Shown here: positions 10,196 to 21,817 of the stretch, piece after piece
Position numbering within the stretch: the stretch's first letter is position 1
How the letters are laid out: each line of letters opens with the position of its first letter
Assembly (NCBI RefSeq): GCF_035046485.1
Contig: NC_085138.1
Span: 90,941,228-91,005,227 of the forward strand
Length of the DNA: 64,000 nt
Source of the DNA: Aedes albopictus
Lineage: Eukaryota; Arthropoda; Insecta; Diptera; Culicidae
Direction: 5' to 3'
Translations under genes and position numbers: made by a program
Notes under the pieces: generated by a model
What the model was told of the DNA's origin: nothing
What the model saw: the letters and a program-made list of their open reading frames with translations, nothing else
Databases searched by the model: none

Positions 10196-13100
10196 ATGGA
10201 AGCCCCTAATCCTCTCATCACGGTCGAGCCCCTCCTGCCAGCGACCAACAGTCATCCCGGTCCCGTGTATGAGTATGGAGAGGGGGTCTTCCAACCCGTT
10301 CAAACAGGCAAGTATGATTCCAATACGAGCAACTCACTTCCAATAAAGTCCGCCACTTCCAGCAGCCCGAGGTCCAGCACACCGATATCGAATCTGTCGA
10401 TCTACTACCAAAACGTAAGAGGATTGCGTACCAAGATCGTTCCACTACGTTTGATGTTATCCAGTTGCGACTACGATGTGCTGGTGCTCACGGAAACATG
10501 GTTACGTGATGACATCGCTAACGAAGAAATATCTTCAGATTTCGCAATCTTCCGTTGCGATCGCAACGCATCGACCAGCCAGCATTCTCGTGGCGGAGGT
10601 GTTTTGATCGCTGTGAAACGTAACCTTTGCTGTGAGATGATTTCATTACCAAACTGTGAAAGACTGGAGCAAATCGCAGTTCGAGTAAAACTGAAGTTTC
10701 GGTCGCTATATATCGTTGCCATTTACAGGGGATACTCAAAATAACTGGGAGAGGTAAAATTTTCACTTTTCAAAAAATGTTCAACTCGGTGTAACTTTTG
10801 AAAAAGGGCATCAAATATTCTAAAATTTTTACTGTTAGTTCATCAACTAGTTGTGTATCAGTGGACAAAATTTGAAAAAGATCGGGCCATTCTACACAAA
10901 GTTATAAAGGTTCTAGAAACAGGTATAATTATCCGATAGCCAACTTTGAGCTGTTATATCTCCGGATTCAATGAACCGAATGCAGTGAAATTTTGATCAT
11001 TTATGACTTATATAATGAACTTTGAAAACCAGTTGACTTGATTTGAAATTATTAATAAGAAAAAAAGTTTTAGCGATTTCATTTATTCTATTATTTTTTA
11101 GTAAATTTATCTATTTTTCATGTGCATCCCATTACTTTTTAAATTTAATGCCGGCCATTTGGTAGCTTTCCTTTGAAACATAAATATATTCAACTCAATT
11201 AGAGGGAATTTAAATGAACTATAATTACTATCTCGAATTTTGAAACGATGATGAAGTTTTGGATAAATTAGTATTATATCAGAAAAATAATCAATTCGTT
11301 ATAATTTTCTTTTGTGTAAAGAAGTTTAAGTTATGTCAAAAGTTTTTGATAGCTCATTATATAAGTCATAAATGATCAAAAATTCATTGCATTCGGTTCA
11401 TTGAATCCGGAGATATAACAGCTCAAAGTTGGCTATCGTATAATTATACCTTTTTCTAGAATCTCTATAAATTTGTGTAGAATGGCCCGATCTTTTCCAA
11501 ATTTTGTCCACTGATACACAACTAGTTGATGAACTTACAGTAAAAATTTGAGAATATTTGATGCCCTTTTCGAAAAGTTACACCGAGTTGAACATTTTTT
11601 GAAAAGTGAAAATTTTACCTGTCCCAGTTATTTTGAGTGTCCCCTGTACCTTCCCCCTAGCACGCAAGCGGACCTCTATTCGGTTCATACAGATGCTGTG
11701 CAGCACGTAATTAATCGGGCCGGCGAAGATGATGTTATCCTGTCATTGGGTGACTTCAATCTCGGAAATTTGCAATGGAATTTAGATGATGAGATAAACG
11801 GCTACATTCCCTCGAACATTTCTTCCGATCAAGAAAAAACTCTCATCGAAAATTTGCTCTGCTTCAGGTTGAGACAGGTGAATGGCGTTTTGAATGGTAA
11901 CGGTAGGCTTCTGGATCTCGTGTTTGCTAATCTACCAGAACACTTGGATCAGGTAGAACCTCCCATTCCGCTGCTACCGATAGATGATCATCACCCACCC
12001 TTAGTTTTGCTTTTGGAAGTAAGTAGCGACCACTCCACCCGGCCAGATGAAGGTTTCGACAACATCAACTACGACTTCAACAGGTGTGACTTCGACGAAC
12101 TGCGGGAAGCATTTGCCGCAGTTGAGTGGGATGTACTGCTGAACAACGCAACAGTGGACGGAACTGTTTCAGCATTCTACGAAATAATACATGCTGTTTG
12201 CAACGATTTCGTGCCTCGTAGACGGTCAACTTCCAGTTCACTTTTCAACAAGCCGTGGTGGACTACTGAGCTTCGACATCTCCGGAACCTACTCAGAAAA
12301 GCGCGTTGCCGTTACTTCCTCTCTAAATCTGAAAATGACAGAACCAGCCTTCGTGAGTTGGAGTCAACCTTCAAAACGGTCATGTTATCAACCTACGAAA
12401 ATTACTTGTTAAGGATTCAGGAAGATATCAAGCAGAATCCCTCACGTTTCTGGGATTTCGTGAAGAAGCGGAAATCGTCTGCTTGTATCCCTTCCAACAT
12501 TAGCTACGACAATGTTCAAGCTGGCTCAAACGAGGAAGCCGCTGACCTTTTCGCACGATTCTTCGAGGGCGTTTACAGCAAGGTTTCGCCTGTAGCACGA
12601 CGTGACTGCTTTTCTCACATTCCTACTCATGATATCCATCTTCCTGTCATCCAATTTTCTGCTGAGGAAGTTTTGGAGACAATGAGAGACCTCGACATTA
12701 AGAAAGCATCAGGATCGGACGGCATACCTTCACTCCTCCTAAAAGAATGCGCCGCTGAACTCGCGACTCCGGTTTCAAATTTGTTCAACCGCTCTCTCCG
12801 TGATAGAACGTTTCCGTTGGCATGGAAAGTTGCATCCATTGTTCCCATCCATAAATCTGGCAACCTTAACCGGGTAACAAATTACCGTGGTGTCTCCATA
12901 CTGTGTAGCCTGAGCAAAGTCTTCGAAAAACTCATGCATAACGTGTTATACTCTGTCGCATCGCCGTTAATATCTGACTGTCAGCATGGTTTCATGAAAC
13001 ACCGTTCGACAGCGACAAATCTCATGTGCTATGTTTCCCTGCTCTCCCGGAAAATTGAAATGAGGCGGCAAGTCGATGCAGTGTATGTCGATTTTGCTAA

Positions 13101-14160
13101 AGCATTTGATACCGTACCTCACTTCTTAGCAGTTGAAAAGCTCAAACATATCGGCTTTCCAAATTGGATTACCGAGTGGGTTTTGTCATACCTATCCGAC
13201 CGTACCGCGTATGTAGTGGTTAACTCGACCGAATCTCGCACGTCCGGAGTCCCACAGGGAAGTGTGCTAGGACCGCTGATTTTTAATATATTTGTTAACG
13301 ATTTGTGTTTGCTGCTTTCGTCTTTTAAACCTTCGTTTGCTGACGACCTTAAATTCTTCCGTGTGGTGTGTTCACCGCTAGACTCTGCTGACCTTCAAGA
13401 GGACATCAACACCGTGTTGGTTTGGTGTAGCGATAACGGCATGCGTGTAAATAGTCAAAAATGTAAAATCATATCGTATACTCGCTCTTACAATCCCCAT
13501 CACTATCGTTACAATATGGATGGAGAACAATTGGAACGCGTAACGTCAATCTGCGACCTTGGAGTCATCGTGGACGAAAAGCTGAACTTCAACGAACATG
13601 TGGGAACTGTAACAGCGAAAGCGTTTTCTGTGCTAGGATTCATACACCGGCATGGTTCGGAATTCACCGACGTGTACGTCCTAAAAACACTTTATTGTTC
13701 GTTAGTGCGGAACATACTAGAGTATGCATCACAGGTTTGGTCTCCATACTATGTACATCATATCGCCAGCGTAGAACGTGTGCAGAAGAAATTTCTCCGT
13801 TTTGCACTGCGGCTACTAACGTGGAACGATCCAGTTAATCTTCCTCCTTATTCGGCAAGATGCAAACTGATAGGGTTGGAACCACTATCGACCAGACGAG
13901 AGAACATGCAGCGTTTATTCGTCTTCGACATAATCACGGGAGCAATCGACTGCTCTTCGCTTCTTGAGCAGATACCGTTTAATATTCCACCTCGGCGGTT
14001 CCGGTACTCTTCTCTTTTGGCTGTCCCCTATCACCGAACAAATTACGGATAAAATAACCCACTTGACTCTTGCATTCGCTTGTTTAATAATGTTTGTGAA
14101 GTGTTTGATTTTAATATGTCCAAATCTGTTTTTAAAACCCGACTGAAGAGAATTGTTTAG
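10196..14160 (+). pseudogene. LINE ORF2 (endonuclease + RT), interrupted by MITE and one stop
   Basis: The first in-frame ATG is at 10196 (the GTG at 10187 is rejected). The endonuclease begins with YYQNVRGLRTK and LTETWL, is broken at 10725 by the MITE, and resumes at 11649 with PPSTQADL. Its GDFNLGNLQW and DDHHPPLVLL motifs lie in the second part. Disregarding the MITE and one TA leaves one frame across the junction, so the MITE came later. The reverse transcriptase follows: KASGSDGIPSLLLK, VDFAKAFDTVPH, SGVPQGSVLGPLIFNIF, SFADDLKFF as catalytic box. A TAA at 14050-14052 is a premature stop, because the same frame continues with the family's usual C terminus to TAG 14158-14160. Otherwise the frame is open. 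The copy cannot make a normal protein as it stands. Confidence 0.85.
10726..11646. mobile_element. 921-bp palindromic MITE, TA target duplication
   Basis: Starts CAGGGGATACTCAAAATAAC and ends with its near reverse complement (GTTATTTTGAGTGTCCCCTG). TA flanks both sides (10724-10725, 11647-11648). The inverted arms run inward for at least 300 bp, so a transcript would fold into one long hairpin. No ORF of its own. A second copy of almost identical length is at 57622-58543. TA duplication points to Tc1/mariner-type mobilisation; the transposase source is not in the window. Confidence 0.88.
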
Positions 14161-14226
14161 ATCCTAAGATAATTTAATTGTGTTAGTTTATAAGATCAGT
14201 CTGTACGATGTATGTGGAAGACGGTG

Positions 14227-14228
<2 letters not shown>

Positions 14229-14317
<89 letters not shown>
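14229..14317 (+). repeat. (AAAT)n 3' tail of LINE
   Basis: About 22 units of TAAA ending the LINE. Tails of this type replace poly(A) in several CR1/L2/I-group LINEs; the length suggests post-insertion slippage. Confidence 0.9.
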
Positions 14318-14318
<1 letters not shown>

Positions 14319-14442
14319 AATGATCGGGACCTGCCAATTAAGCCCATTCTAAGACTAGCTTGATATTTAGTTTACTTGTTGACAATAAATCGAGTCGACG
14401 AGATCAGCTAGGCGAAAATTGAGCATCTGTTTGATAACGATC

Positions 14443-14826
14443 TGTTGGATCTCGCTCCAACGTCGTCGGCCGGCGTCATCGTAGGCTCTTCTACCGCACA
14501 ACGCAGTGTGCAGAAGCAGCCCATTCAACAGCCAACTCATTGTCACCGCGGCAGCCTGATATTGCGTCGGGCTCCATGCATACAGCAGAGCAGCGCACAG
14601 CTGCTATTCATTCTTTGTATTTTGTACCTATCTCTGTAACGTTTGTATGTTCCATCCGTACTAGCAGTCGCCTATAAAAGACGACTGCACAATCTGTACC
14701 TTTAGTGTGTATCGTCATATCACCACTGAGCAGGAGCACTGCCTCTCAGTGGTGGGAATAAAGTAAAGTTAAATCGTAGTCAAGCGTTGTTTCTTCTCCG
14801 CCGCTCGGGGCAATTAAAATTACACA
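14443..14826 (+). mobile_element. Probable solo LTR of an LTR retrotransposon
   Basis: About 384 bp starting TGTTGG and ending ACACA. It has the layout of an LTR: a TATA-like 'ctataaaaga' at ~14672, a short transcribed stretch, an AATAAA at ~14757 and a T-rich end. The TGTTG start recalls copia-type LTRs. No clear target duplication and no gag/pol were found, so a non-LTR promoter or chance cannot be excluded. Confidence 0.4.
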
Positions 14827-15084
14827 ACGTGGGGCTAGACATCCTGGCCGAAACACGATCAATTTAGCTAAAACAATTCAATACGATGATGGAACTGCTT
14901 CTGGATGCAACATTTTTCAGACAATTGTGGGTGGAACTTACTTGTATCTAACTGCCCACAAATCAACGCAACTGCACGATGAAGGGAAACTTCATTCTTA
15001 CTATGCACTCTACGGTTTCGAAACAAGGCTATGATGCCAAATTGCAATGAGATGCAGTGCGTAGTTTCGTTAACTTATAGCTGG
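14827..15084. other. Unassigned interior of foldback element
   Basis: No ORF with a domain and no repeat recognised. It joins the LTR-like segment to the right inverted arm. Confidence 0.4.
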
Positions 15085-15745
15085 ATCGAGACGCAAAAAA
15101 ATTCCTATTCCAGGACTCCAACCTTGGATCTTCGAATCGACATTCTCATGCTCAACCATCTGCACCAATTTGAAACTAATGCAGATGAGACAAAGAAGTG
15201 TAATGACGTTTTAATCACGGGTAACTTTGTTTTATTTTGTGCTGGTAACTCTGTGCGATTTTTAGTATCAACGTGACAAACTTTTGATAATTAGTCAATG
15301 AAAACGAATTCCTACACTAAAATGATGTATGGACGAAATGTTCGTAACGCATAGGAGCAATATCTCATTAAATGAGTCACTTAAAACAATGTAAAATTAC
15401 ATGACTTTTACATGAAAAATCGTAAAAATATTGTATTTCTTCGTGATTTTTGAACGAAAATTGTTGAATAACTTTGAAATACGCAATTTAAACACCGTAG
15501 CGTCTTCGGCAAAGTTGTAGAGTATTGTTCTAACTATATTTTAACGGTATTTTTGGTACCTTTTCAGTGCAATTTTTGGGATATTTGAGTACATTTTCGT
15601 GAAAATGCTCAAAAAACACAAAATCGATTTGATACACCTCTAAACCTTTATCAATTTGGCTCATTTTTGGACTGAAGCCTAGTTTTTGCATGTGGATTGA
15701 TAATTTGATGTGACACGGGTAGGTCAAAAAAAGTGAAGAGGTCTA
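15085..15745. repeat. Right inverted arm of foldback element
   Basis: Reverse-complement partner of 9093-9745. Both arms share the stretch that reads 'gataattagtcaatgaaaac' on the plus strand here (15288-15307) and many longer matches. The inner end again contains a degenerate tRNA-like box region. Confidence 0.8.
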
Positions 15746-15753
15746 TTGTCCAT

Positions 15754-16117
15754 ACATAGTCCCAATGAATTGTCTAGAATATTTCCGAAGACAGCGAATA
15801 AATCGGGCAAAGATTTTTTTCAAATGTTCTTTAATTTTTAGCACAAAGTCCTTCTCAATAGAGAAACTGGAGTCAAAATGGCCAACCGATTAGGCAAATT
15901 ATCGTTTTTGGTCATTAAAAATGCTTATTCTAGGATTTGAGATGCATACAAATACGAGAGAAATTCAATCGTCGATGGTGCAAAATTTGAAATAAAGTAA
16001 GAAAGAAAAAAAAAGATTGTTTTCAGTTGAAGTAAAAGAATGTGAAAATCCTATTTTACAAGAATAAAAGTGTACTTGTGACAAAGTATCAATATCATAT
16101 TTTAACCAGCTACTTAA
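15754..16117. other. Unassigned AT-rich DNA
   Basis: No coding or repeat signal recognised between the foldback element and the next MITE. Confidence 0.5.
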
Positions 16118-16711
16118 CCCTCTAATACCCAAATTTTTGATTTTGATCTAAATATCATTTTTCGTCATCTAAAATCGATTTGAACATGTTTTGGAAGATG
16201 ATTCTTTTCAATTCTCGATTTCGTGAATTTCATTTTCTGATTTTTCTAATTTGTATTTTTGAACATCCCCACACTTTTATATTTTTCCTGGAAGCCAATT
16301 TGGGGAACGGATTTTTTGAGATGAAAACATTTTGATTATTATTATTTTAAATTTTTTTCACAGAAAATGTTATTTTCCACGTAATTTTGAGGAATATAAT
16401 TTTAGAGTGTATTCGATTCCCTTAAACTATTTAACAAGGAAGGAATGATTTGGGAAAAATTTAAAATATGTTAGTTGTATCGATTCAATACAAAATAAAC
16501 AATGACTTCTAAAAGGTGACTAAAACATAAATTTTTCAATGTTTTTTCAAAAATGTTAAAACGCTTTAAAATACACCAAAAACCATTTGAAGATATACAG
16601 AACAGTCCTAAATATCAGCCAAAAATATAAAAAAATGATTTTCCACGAAACAAAAATAACAAAAATGCTCAAACTATACCCCGTCTAAAGGCGGGATTGG
16701 GTATTAGAGGG
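16118..16711. mobile_element. 594-bp TTAA-flanked MITE (piggyBac-type), copy 1
   Basis: Ends CCCTCTAATACCCAA ... TTGGGTATTAGAGGG, with TTAA immediately outside on both sides (16114-16117, 16712-16715). TTAA target choice is the hallmark of piggyBac transposases. No ORF. The interior is AT-rich and matches 54483-55097 in opposite orientation over its whole length. Confidence 0.88.
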
Positions 16712-16715
16712 TTAA

Positions 16716-17518
16716 AATCTATTAAGTTAATGAATACGCAAATCTTTAATAAGCATAAATAAAATTAAAAAAAAATAAAAAAGGTATAGAAAAAATATTT
16801 TTTAGGAATAAATGCCATTGCCAATACCACGCATATTGAAAATGAAACTTGAATTAACTAATATAGTACGACTTTCATGCGAATATGAAAAATTATCAAA
16901 ATAAAACTCGTTTATCGAAAATAAAAAAAATGGTCAAATTCGCAATCAGAGTTTCAAAATTTAATAAATACACATAGTGATTTTGTTAAGCTGATACATA
17001 TAGATTTAAAAAAAAAATAAAGAGTTAAGTTCCTTTCCATTTTTCAATTTTGTTAAAAAGGGTGTTACAAAATTTCTGAAGTCAGATTCGGAATCAGTAG
17101 TTACAATCGAAGAATTCGTAGGATCCGCAGTTATTATATATCTTAGTCAAATTCTTGTCATGTGATTCTGGTCGGGTGACCTCCGGCTGAGCTGTTCCAG
17201 AGAAGTTTTATTACATCGCACCCGTTGGTATGCACGTTGAACTCGCTGTTATCACCGAATGTAGAACACGGTAGATTTTCGGTGATGAAATCCTATCCCA
17301 TTTTGGTGTCTCACCATTTCTCGGGAGATTTTGTTTTTCATTAGTTTTTCTAGGAAGAGCAAATATGAAAATCTGGGATTGAGAATGACATTGGCGGGAA
17401 ATAATCCATCCCATCCACTCCTACTCGTTCAAGGATCGTTTGAAATGTCTTCCAAGAAATAACATTCATAAATTAACTAAAAGTTTTTACAGTTCACTCA
17501 TTTTCTTTAATTACTGCA
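16716..17518. other. Unassigned AT-rich DNA
   Basis: A- and T-runs without a domain-bearing ORF. A small, more balanced block at 17150-17420 has no recognisable product. Confidence 0.5.
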
Positions 17519-17815
17519 CCCGGGTAGAGGTAAAATACTGACGATCAAAACATGATGTTGGTTTGATTGATATAAGAGATAAAAGATCTGAAAATAATTA
17601 AAAATATTAAAGTTTGATATTTCAAGATCATACGAATAGCTCGCTGCTATTGGTTAGATCTTACAAAATCTAAATATGATTTGATGATGATGTTCCAGGA
17701 GTAAATTTTTGATTTTATTTTTAGATCTTTTATCTCTTATGTCAATCAAACCCATATCACTCTTTGATCTCCATATCAAAATATGCTATTATTGAGCTCT
17801 TTTCCTCTACTCGGG
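17519..17815. mobile_element. 297-bp MITE with CCCGGGTAGAGG ends
   Basis: Left end CCCGGGTAGAGG and right end CCTCTACTCGGG are inverted repeats. Further in, 'ataagagataaaagatct' (17571-17588) pairs with 'agatcttttatctctta' (17723-17739), so most of the unit can fold on itself. The flanks are CA on both sides. The same terminus occurs on the 958-bp element at 62338-63295, indicating a common transposase. Confidence 0.75.
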
Positions 17816-17823
17816 CAATTTTC

Positions 17824-17853
17824 AAATCATAGACCATGGGGCCACTGATGAGT
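17824..17853 (+). repeat. 30-bp direct repeat bordering satellite, copy 1
   Basis: Contains 'atagaccatggggccactga'. Identical to 18801-18830; the two copies bracket the first satellite block. Confidence 0.9.
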
Positions 17854-19522
17854 CGAAATCCGAAATCCGAAATCCGAAATCCGAAATCCGAAATCCGAAA
17901 TCCGAAATCCGAAATCCGAAATCCGAAATCCGAAATCCGAAATCCGAAATCCGAAATCCGAAATCCGAAATCCGAAATCCGAAATCCGAAATCCGAAATC
18001 CGAAATCCGAAATCCGAAATCCGAAATCCGAAATCCGAAATCCGAAATCCGAAATCCGAAATCCGAAATCCGAAATCCGAAATCCGAAATCCGAAATCCG
18101 AAATCCGAAATCCGAAATCCGAAATCCGAAATCCGAAATTCGAAATCCGAAATCCGAAATCCGAAATCCGAAATCCGAAATCCGAAATCCGAAATCCGAA
18201 ATCCGAAATCCGAAATCCGAAATCCGAAATCCGAAATCCGAAATCCGAAATCCGAAATCCGAAATCCGAAATCCGAAATCCGAAATCCGAAATCCGAAAT
18301 CCGAAATCCGAAATCCGAAATCCGAAATCCGAAATCCGAAATCCGAAATCCGAAATCCGAAATCCGAAATCCGAAATCCGAAATCCGAAATCCGAAATTC
18401 GAAATCCGAAATCCGAAATCCGAAATCCGAAATCCGAAATCCGAAATCCGAAATCCGAAATCCGAAATCCGAAATCCGAAATCCGAAATCCGAAATCCGA
18501 AATCCGAAATCCGAAATCCGAAATCCGAAATCCGAAATCAGAAATCAGAAATCAGAAATCAGAAATCAGAAATCAGAAATCAGAAATCAGAAATCAGAAA
18601 TCAGAAATCAGAAATCAGAAATCAGAAATCAGAAATCAGAAATCAGAAATCAGAAATCAGAAATCAGAAATCAGAAATCAGAAATCAGAAATCAGAAATC
18701 AGAAATCAGACATCAGAAATCAGAAATCAGAAATCAGAAATCAGAAATCAGAAATCAGAAATCAGAAATCAGAAATCAGAAATCAGAAATCAGAAATCAG
18801 AAATCATAGACCATGGGGCCACTGATGAGTATTCCATTTCCAGAAATCGGAAATCAGAAATCAGAAATCAGAAATCAGAAATCAGAAATCAGAAATCAGA
18901 AATCAGAAATCAGAAATCAGAAATCAGAAATCAGAAATCAGAAATCAGAAATCAGAAATCAGAAATCAGAAATCAGAAATCAGACATCAGAAATCAGAAA
19001 TCAGAAATCAGAAATCAGAAATCAGAAATCAGAAATCAGACATCAGAAATCAGAAATCAGAAATCAGAAATCAGAAATCAGAAATCAGAAATCAGAAATC
19101 AGAAATCAGAAATCAGAAATCAGAAATCAGAAATCAGAAATCAGAAATCAGAAATCAGAAATCAGAAATCAGAAATCAGAAATCAGAAATCAGAAATCAG
19201 AAATCAGAAATCAGAAATCAGAAATCAGAAATCAGAAATCAGAAATCAGAAATCAGAAATCAGAAATCAGAAATCAGAAATCAGAAATCAGAAATCAGAA
19301 ATCAGAAATCAGAAATCAGAAATCAGAAATCAGAAATCAGAAATCAGAAATCAGAAATCAGAAATCAGAAATCAGAAATCAGAAATCAGAAATCAGAAAT
19401 CAGAAATCAGAAATCAGAAATCAGAAATCAGAAATCAGAAATCCGAAATCCGAAATCCGAAATCCGAAATCCGAAATCCGAAATCCGAAATCCGAAATCC
19501 GAAATCCGAAATCAGAAATCAG
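17854..19522. repeat. Heptamer satellite GAAATCC/GAAATCA
   Basis: Tandem 7-bp units in homogeneous blocks: GAAATCC at ~17854-18536, GAAATCA at ~18537-18807, a 30-bp unique spacer, GAAATCA at ~18842-19440, then GAAATCC to ~19515. Rare single-base variants (GAAATTC, GACATCA) are scattered. Because 7 is not a multiple of 3, every plus-strand frame reads the same cycle E-I-R-N-P/Q-K-S without a stop, producing false ORFs of 329 and 254 codons. It is a satellite, not a gene. Confidence 0.97.
18801..18830 (+). repeat. 30-bp direct repeat bordering satellite, copy 2
   Basis: Exact copy of 17824-17853 at the junction between the two satellite blocks, suggesting that one array block was duplicated together with its edge. 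Confidence 0.9.
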
Positions 19523-20139
19523 CAATTGGGAATTTTTAATCGCAGATCGAACATCGGAAATCAGGAATCGGAGATAAAGATTTAGAAATAAAAATCTTCA
19601 TTGAGTTAGCTACTTTTTTTTCTAGCAAATTTTGAAACAAGTTCCAACGTTCAAATATTTATTATCTAAAATATTTTTGATATTTAATGGCACTTTTTAC
19701 AAAACAAAGTTTTTACGAATATTTTTTTAAAGTAATTTTTTAAAGAATTTTCTCATGATTTCTGAACTTTTCGGCAAAGCTTCTTTATGTTTTTTTAATT
19801 AACCATTTGTAGAATACATGATCTAATTTTCGGGATAATCTCATGATCTCATTTTTAGAAATCGTGGAAAAAAACTCTTGACAATCCATGTTTTAAAAAA
19901 ATCCTAAGTGAATTTATAATACGTTTTCTATACGATGTTCCGGTAAAAATCTTCGTATTTTTTAGTGGATTTTGAAATGAGTAGCTTGGTAAAAATCCTT
20001 ATGAGATCTCTGCAAATTATCTTAACGAGAATCCTTAAAAACGTATGTAATGAAACTTTCAATACAATGACCTAAATTAAAAAAAAATAGTTGCCTGAGT
20101 GGAAGTTTTTATTAAATTTCGTATTATTTTTTTTGAAAA
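19523..20139. other. Unassigned AT-rich DNA
   Basis: The satellite decays over ~19523-19580, followed by AT-rich sequence with no recognised gene. Confidence 0.5.
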
Positions 20140-20215
20140 ATAATAAAGATTTTTTTTGTCTTTATTATAGAGACTTTCAGCCTGGGGCTGGTTCGTCTCT
20201 TCTATAATAAAGATT
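20140..20215 (-). mobile_element. Tail-only SINE insertion with 12-bp target duplication
   Basis: ATAATAAAGATT is present at 20140-20151 and 20204-20215. The 52 bp between them is, on the minus strand, the 30-nt 3' hairpin shared with the SINEs at 21836-21865 and 25889-25918, followed by a short A-rich tail. The rest of the SINE is missing, so reverse transcription stopped almost at once after priming. Confidence 0.72.
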
Positions 20216-20520
20216 AATAATATTCTATTTTTACTGCTGCAATTTTCTGCAGCATCTTCAACAGTGATTCATATCTCAATTAGGACTGGCTCTAGAAGTT
20301 CGCCCTGCAAATTTGTCGAAAACAAATCCATAAACTTTCCGCATTTCGTCAAAAAAATATTCGATCATTTTTGAAAAAAAAAAGGATCAAGAAAACACTT
20401 AAGAAATTTCTTACGGAAAGAATAATTTCAGGATATTTCTCAAAAATCATTGACAAAAAACTGAAGTGTTTTTTTTTAATTTTTATCTAACAAGTTTTGA
20501 AAACTTTCACAATAAAACAT

Positions 20521-21293
20521 CCCAAGTAATAATGAATGCTGAACAGTGAGAGTATTAGCTGAACAATTACTGGTTAATGGTGTCAATGGCTGAACACAAT
20601 GACAAATGAATAATGGTCTGAAGTATGGCTTGTTCAACCTCTTGAATCAGCAAAACATTGATGGTTGAATATCAAGTTGAATAAAATACTATTCATCTGG
20701 GTAACCAACTTTAAAACATACACCAACATGCAGAATTATTCATCTGTTGTTAAACCTTTAATCACTTATTTTTTGACAGCTGAGCCAAGTATGTTTTTTG
20801 TAAAATCCACTTCGCTTCTTCAGTCTCAATACAGACTTAGTTCAACTCATGTTCTTGACTATTCAGACACAACAAGTAATGCTCTTGGTTTCGAGGATAT
20901 GTATACAATTGTGTGTGGTGTAGGTGCTAAGGTTAGTGACTATAAATTATGAGGTCCGGGTTCAATTCCCAGTTTTCCCGCAGATTAATTAATACATTCC
21001 TAAACATCTCTCCTGGAAATAGACGCAGCTTATGGTAAAAATAGGCTTACGAAAATGTGTTTATTTTATTTTTACACAATTAATAAATTTAATTGATTAC
21101 TGATTAGGTGCAATTTCAGCCTGGAATCAGCCTGCCAATGAACCTCAAATCAGCTTGATTGAATTAAACCACCAAAATTATATGTTTAGGAGCTGAACAA
21201 AGGATTGCACCTCTTGTGCTCAGCTTTTGTTCAAATGAAGGCTGATTAAAATAGTTAGAAAAACGTTTGTACAGCATCAAATTGTTACCTGGG
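20521..21293. mobile_element. 773-bp MITE-like element with CCCARGTAA ends
   Basis: Left end CCCAAGTAATAATGAATGCT and right end (reverse complement) CCCAGGTAACAATTTGATGC are imperfect inverted repeats. The interior repeats the words 'gctgaa' and 'ttcagc'. A tRNA-like patch with a B-box-like GGGTTCAATTCCC lies at ~20915-20985. A clear target duplication was not found, so the ends are provisional. Short open frames here are not genes. Confidence 0.5.
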
Positions 21294-21817
21294 ATATTGA
21301 ATAGACATGGAAGAATTGTTTACGCAAAATATAAGATATTTGTCAGGATATCTAAACTTTGACAAAATCTCTTCCAACAATGCCACAAATTATTTCAGAT
21401 TTTCAGAAAGTTTCTGCATAGCTTATTACTCATGCACAACGCATACTATTCTGCAACTAACAAGCTCTTTATTTGCCGTATATTTGCCCTTACTTGAGCA
21501 TGATCTTAATTTCATATGGTTTTCCAAAAAACTTAAATTCTTTAAAGAAATCAAACAAATAATTTGAAAAATCCTCCAAGAATTCACTGAGATTGGTTGT
21601 AAAAGATTCTAAAAAAGACAGTACTCTCGGCATGAAAAATGTTTGTTGGCCGAATCATCTTCAACTTGGCCGAATAATTTTGTTCGAGGAGAATGTATTG
21701 GAGCCAGTTTTCAGTTCAATCGATTCTGGATAATCCCTCATGACGAAGAGAACAAAATTGCCAAAAGCTTCCCTTTTTCATCGGCAATCAAAATGAAATT
21801 TACCCACAGAGAAGATT
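21294..21817. other. Unassigned DNA
   Basis: Open frames of 63-86 codons show no domain. The region ends at the GAAGATT copy (21811-21817) that flanks the SINE. Confidence 0.45.

Larger units (their letters stand above)
9784..14317 (+). mobile_element. CR1/L2/Jockey-group LINE, 5'-truncated, split by a MITE
   Basis: The C-terminal part of an ORF1, a full-length ORF2 and an (AAAT)n tail lie in order on the plus strand. A 921-bp palindromic MITE (10726-11646) interrupts ORF2. ORF2 has endonuclease plus reverse transcriptase and no RNase H. The ORF1 end contains the phrase SFKIGLD and the motif FREFED that I associate with CR1/L2-type ORF1s in insects; the exact clade is uncertain. It lies between the arms of the foldback element, whose target duplication is outside it, so it inserted into that element or was carried with it. 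Confidence 0.82.
9093..15745. mobile_element. Foldback-like element with ~650-bp inverted arms and 8-bp target duplication
   Basis: The left arm begins TAGACCTGTTCACTTT and the reverse complement of the right end begins TAGACCTCTTCACTTT. Similarity continues inward for about 650 bp on each side. TTGTCCAT flanks both ends in direct orientation (9085-9092 and 15746-15753); the duplication could be counted as 9 bp, ATTGTCCAT. Long TIRs with an 8-9-bp duplication suggest a MULE- or hAT-like foldback transposon; the superfamily is unproven because no transposase is present. The interior holds a LINE, a nested MITE and an LTR-like segment, so part of the 6.65 kb was added after the arms formed. Confidence 0.75.

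Noticed and set aside
17854..19522. CRISPR-like array
   Set aside because: Units are contiguous 7-mers without spacers, and the genome is eukaryotic.
17836..19577. Open frames of 329 and 254 codons with an EIRNPKS repeat
   Set aside because: They arise automatically from a stop-free 7-bp tandem repeat; all three frames give the same peptide cycle.
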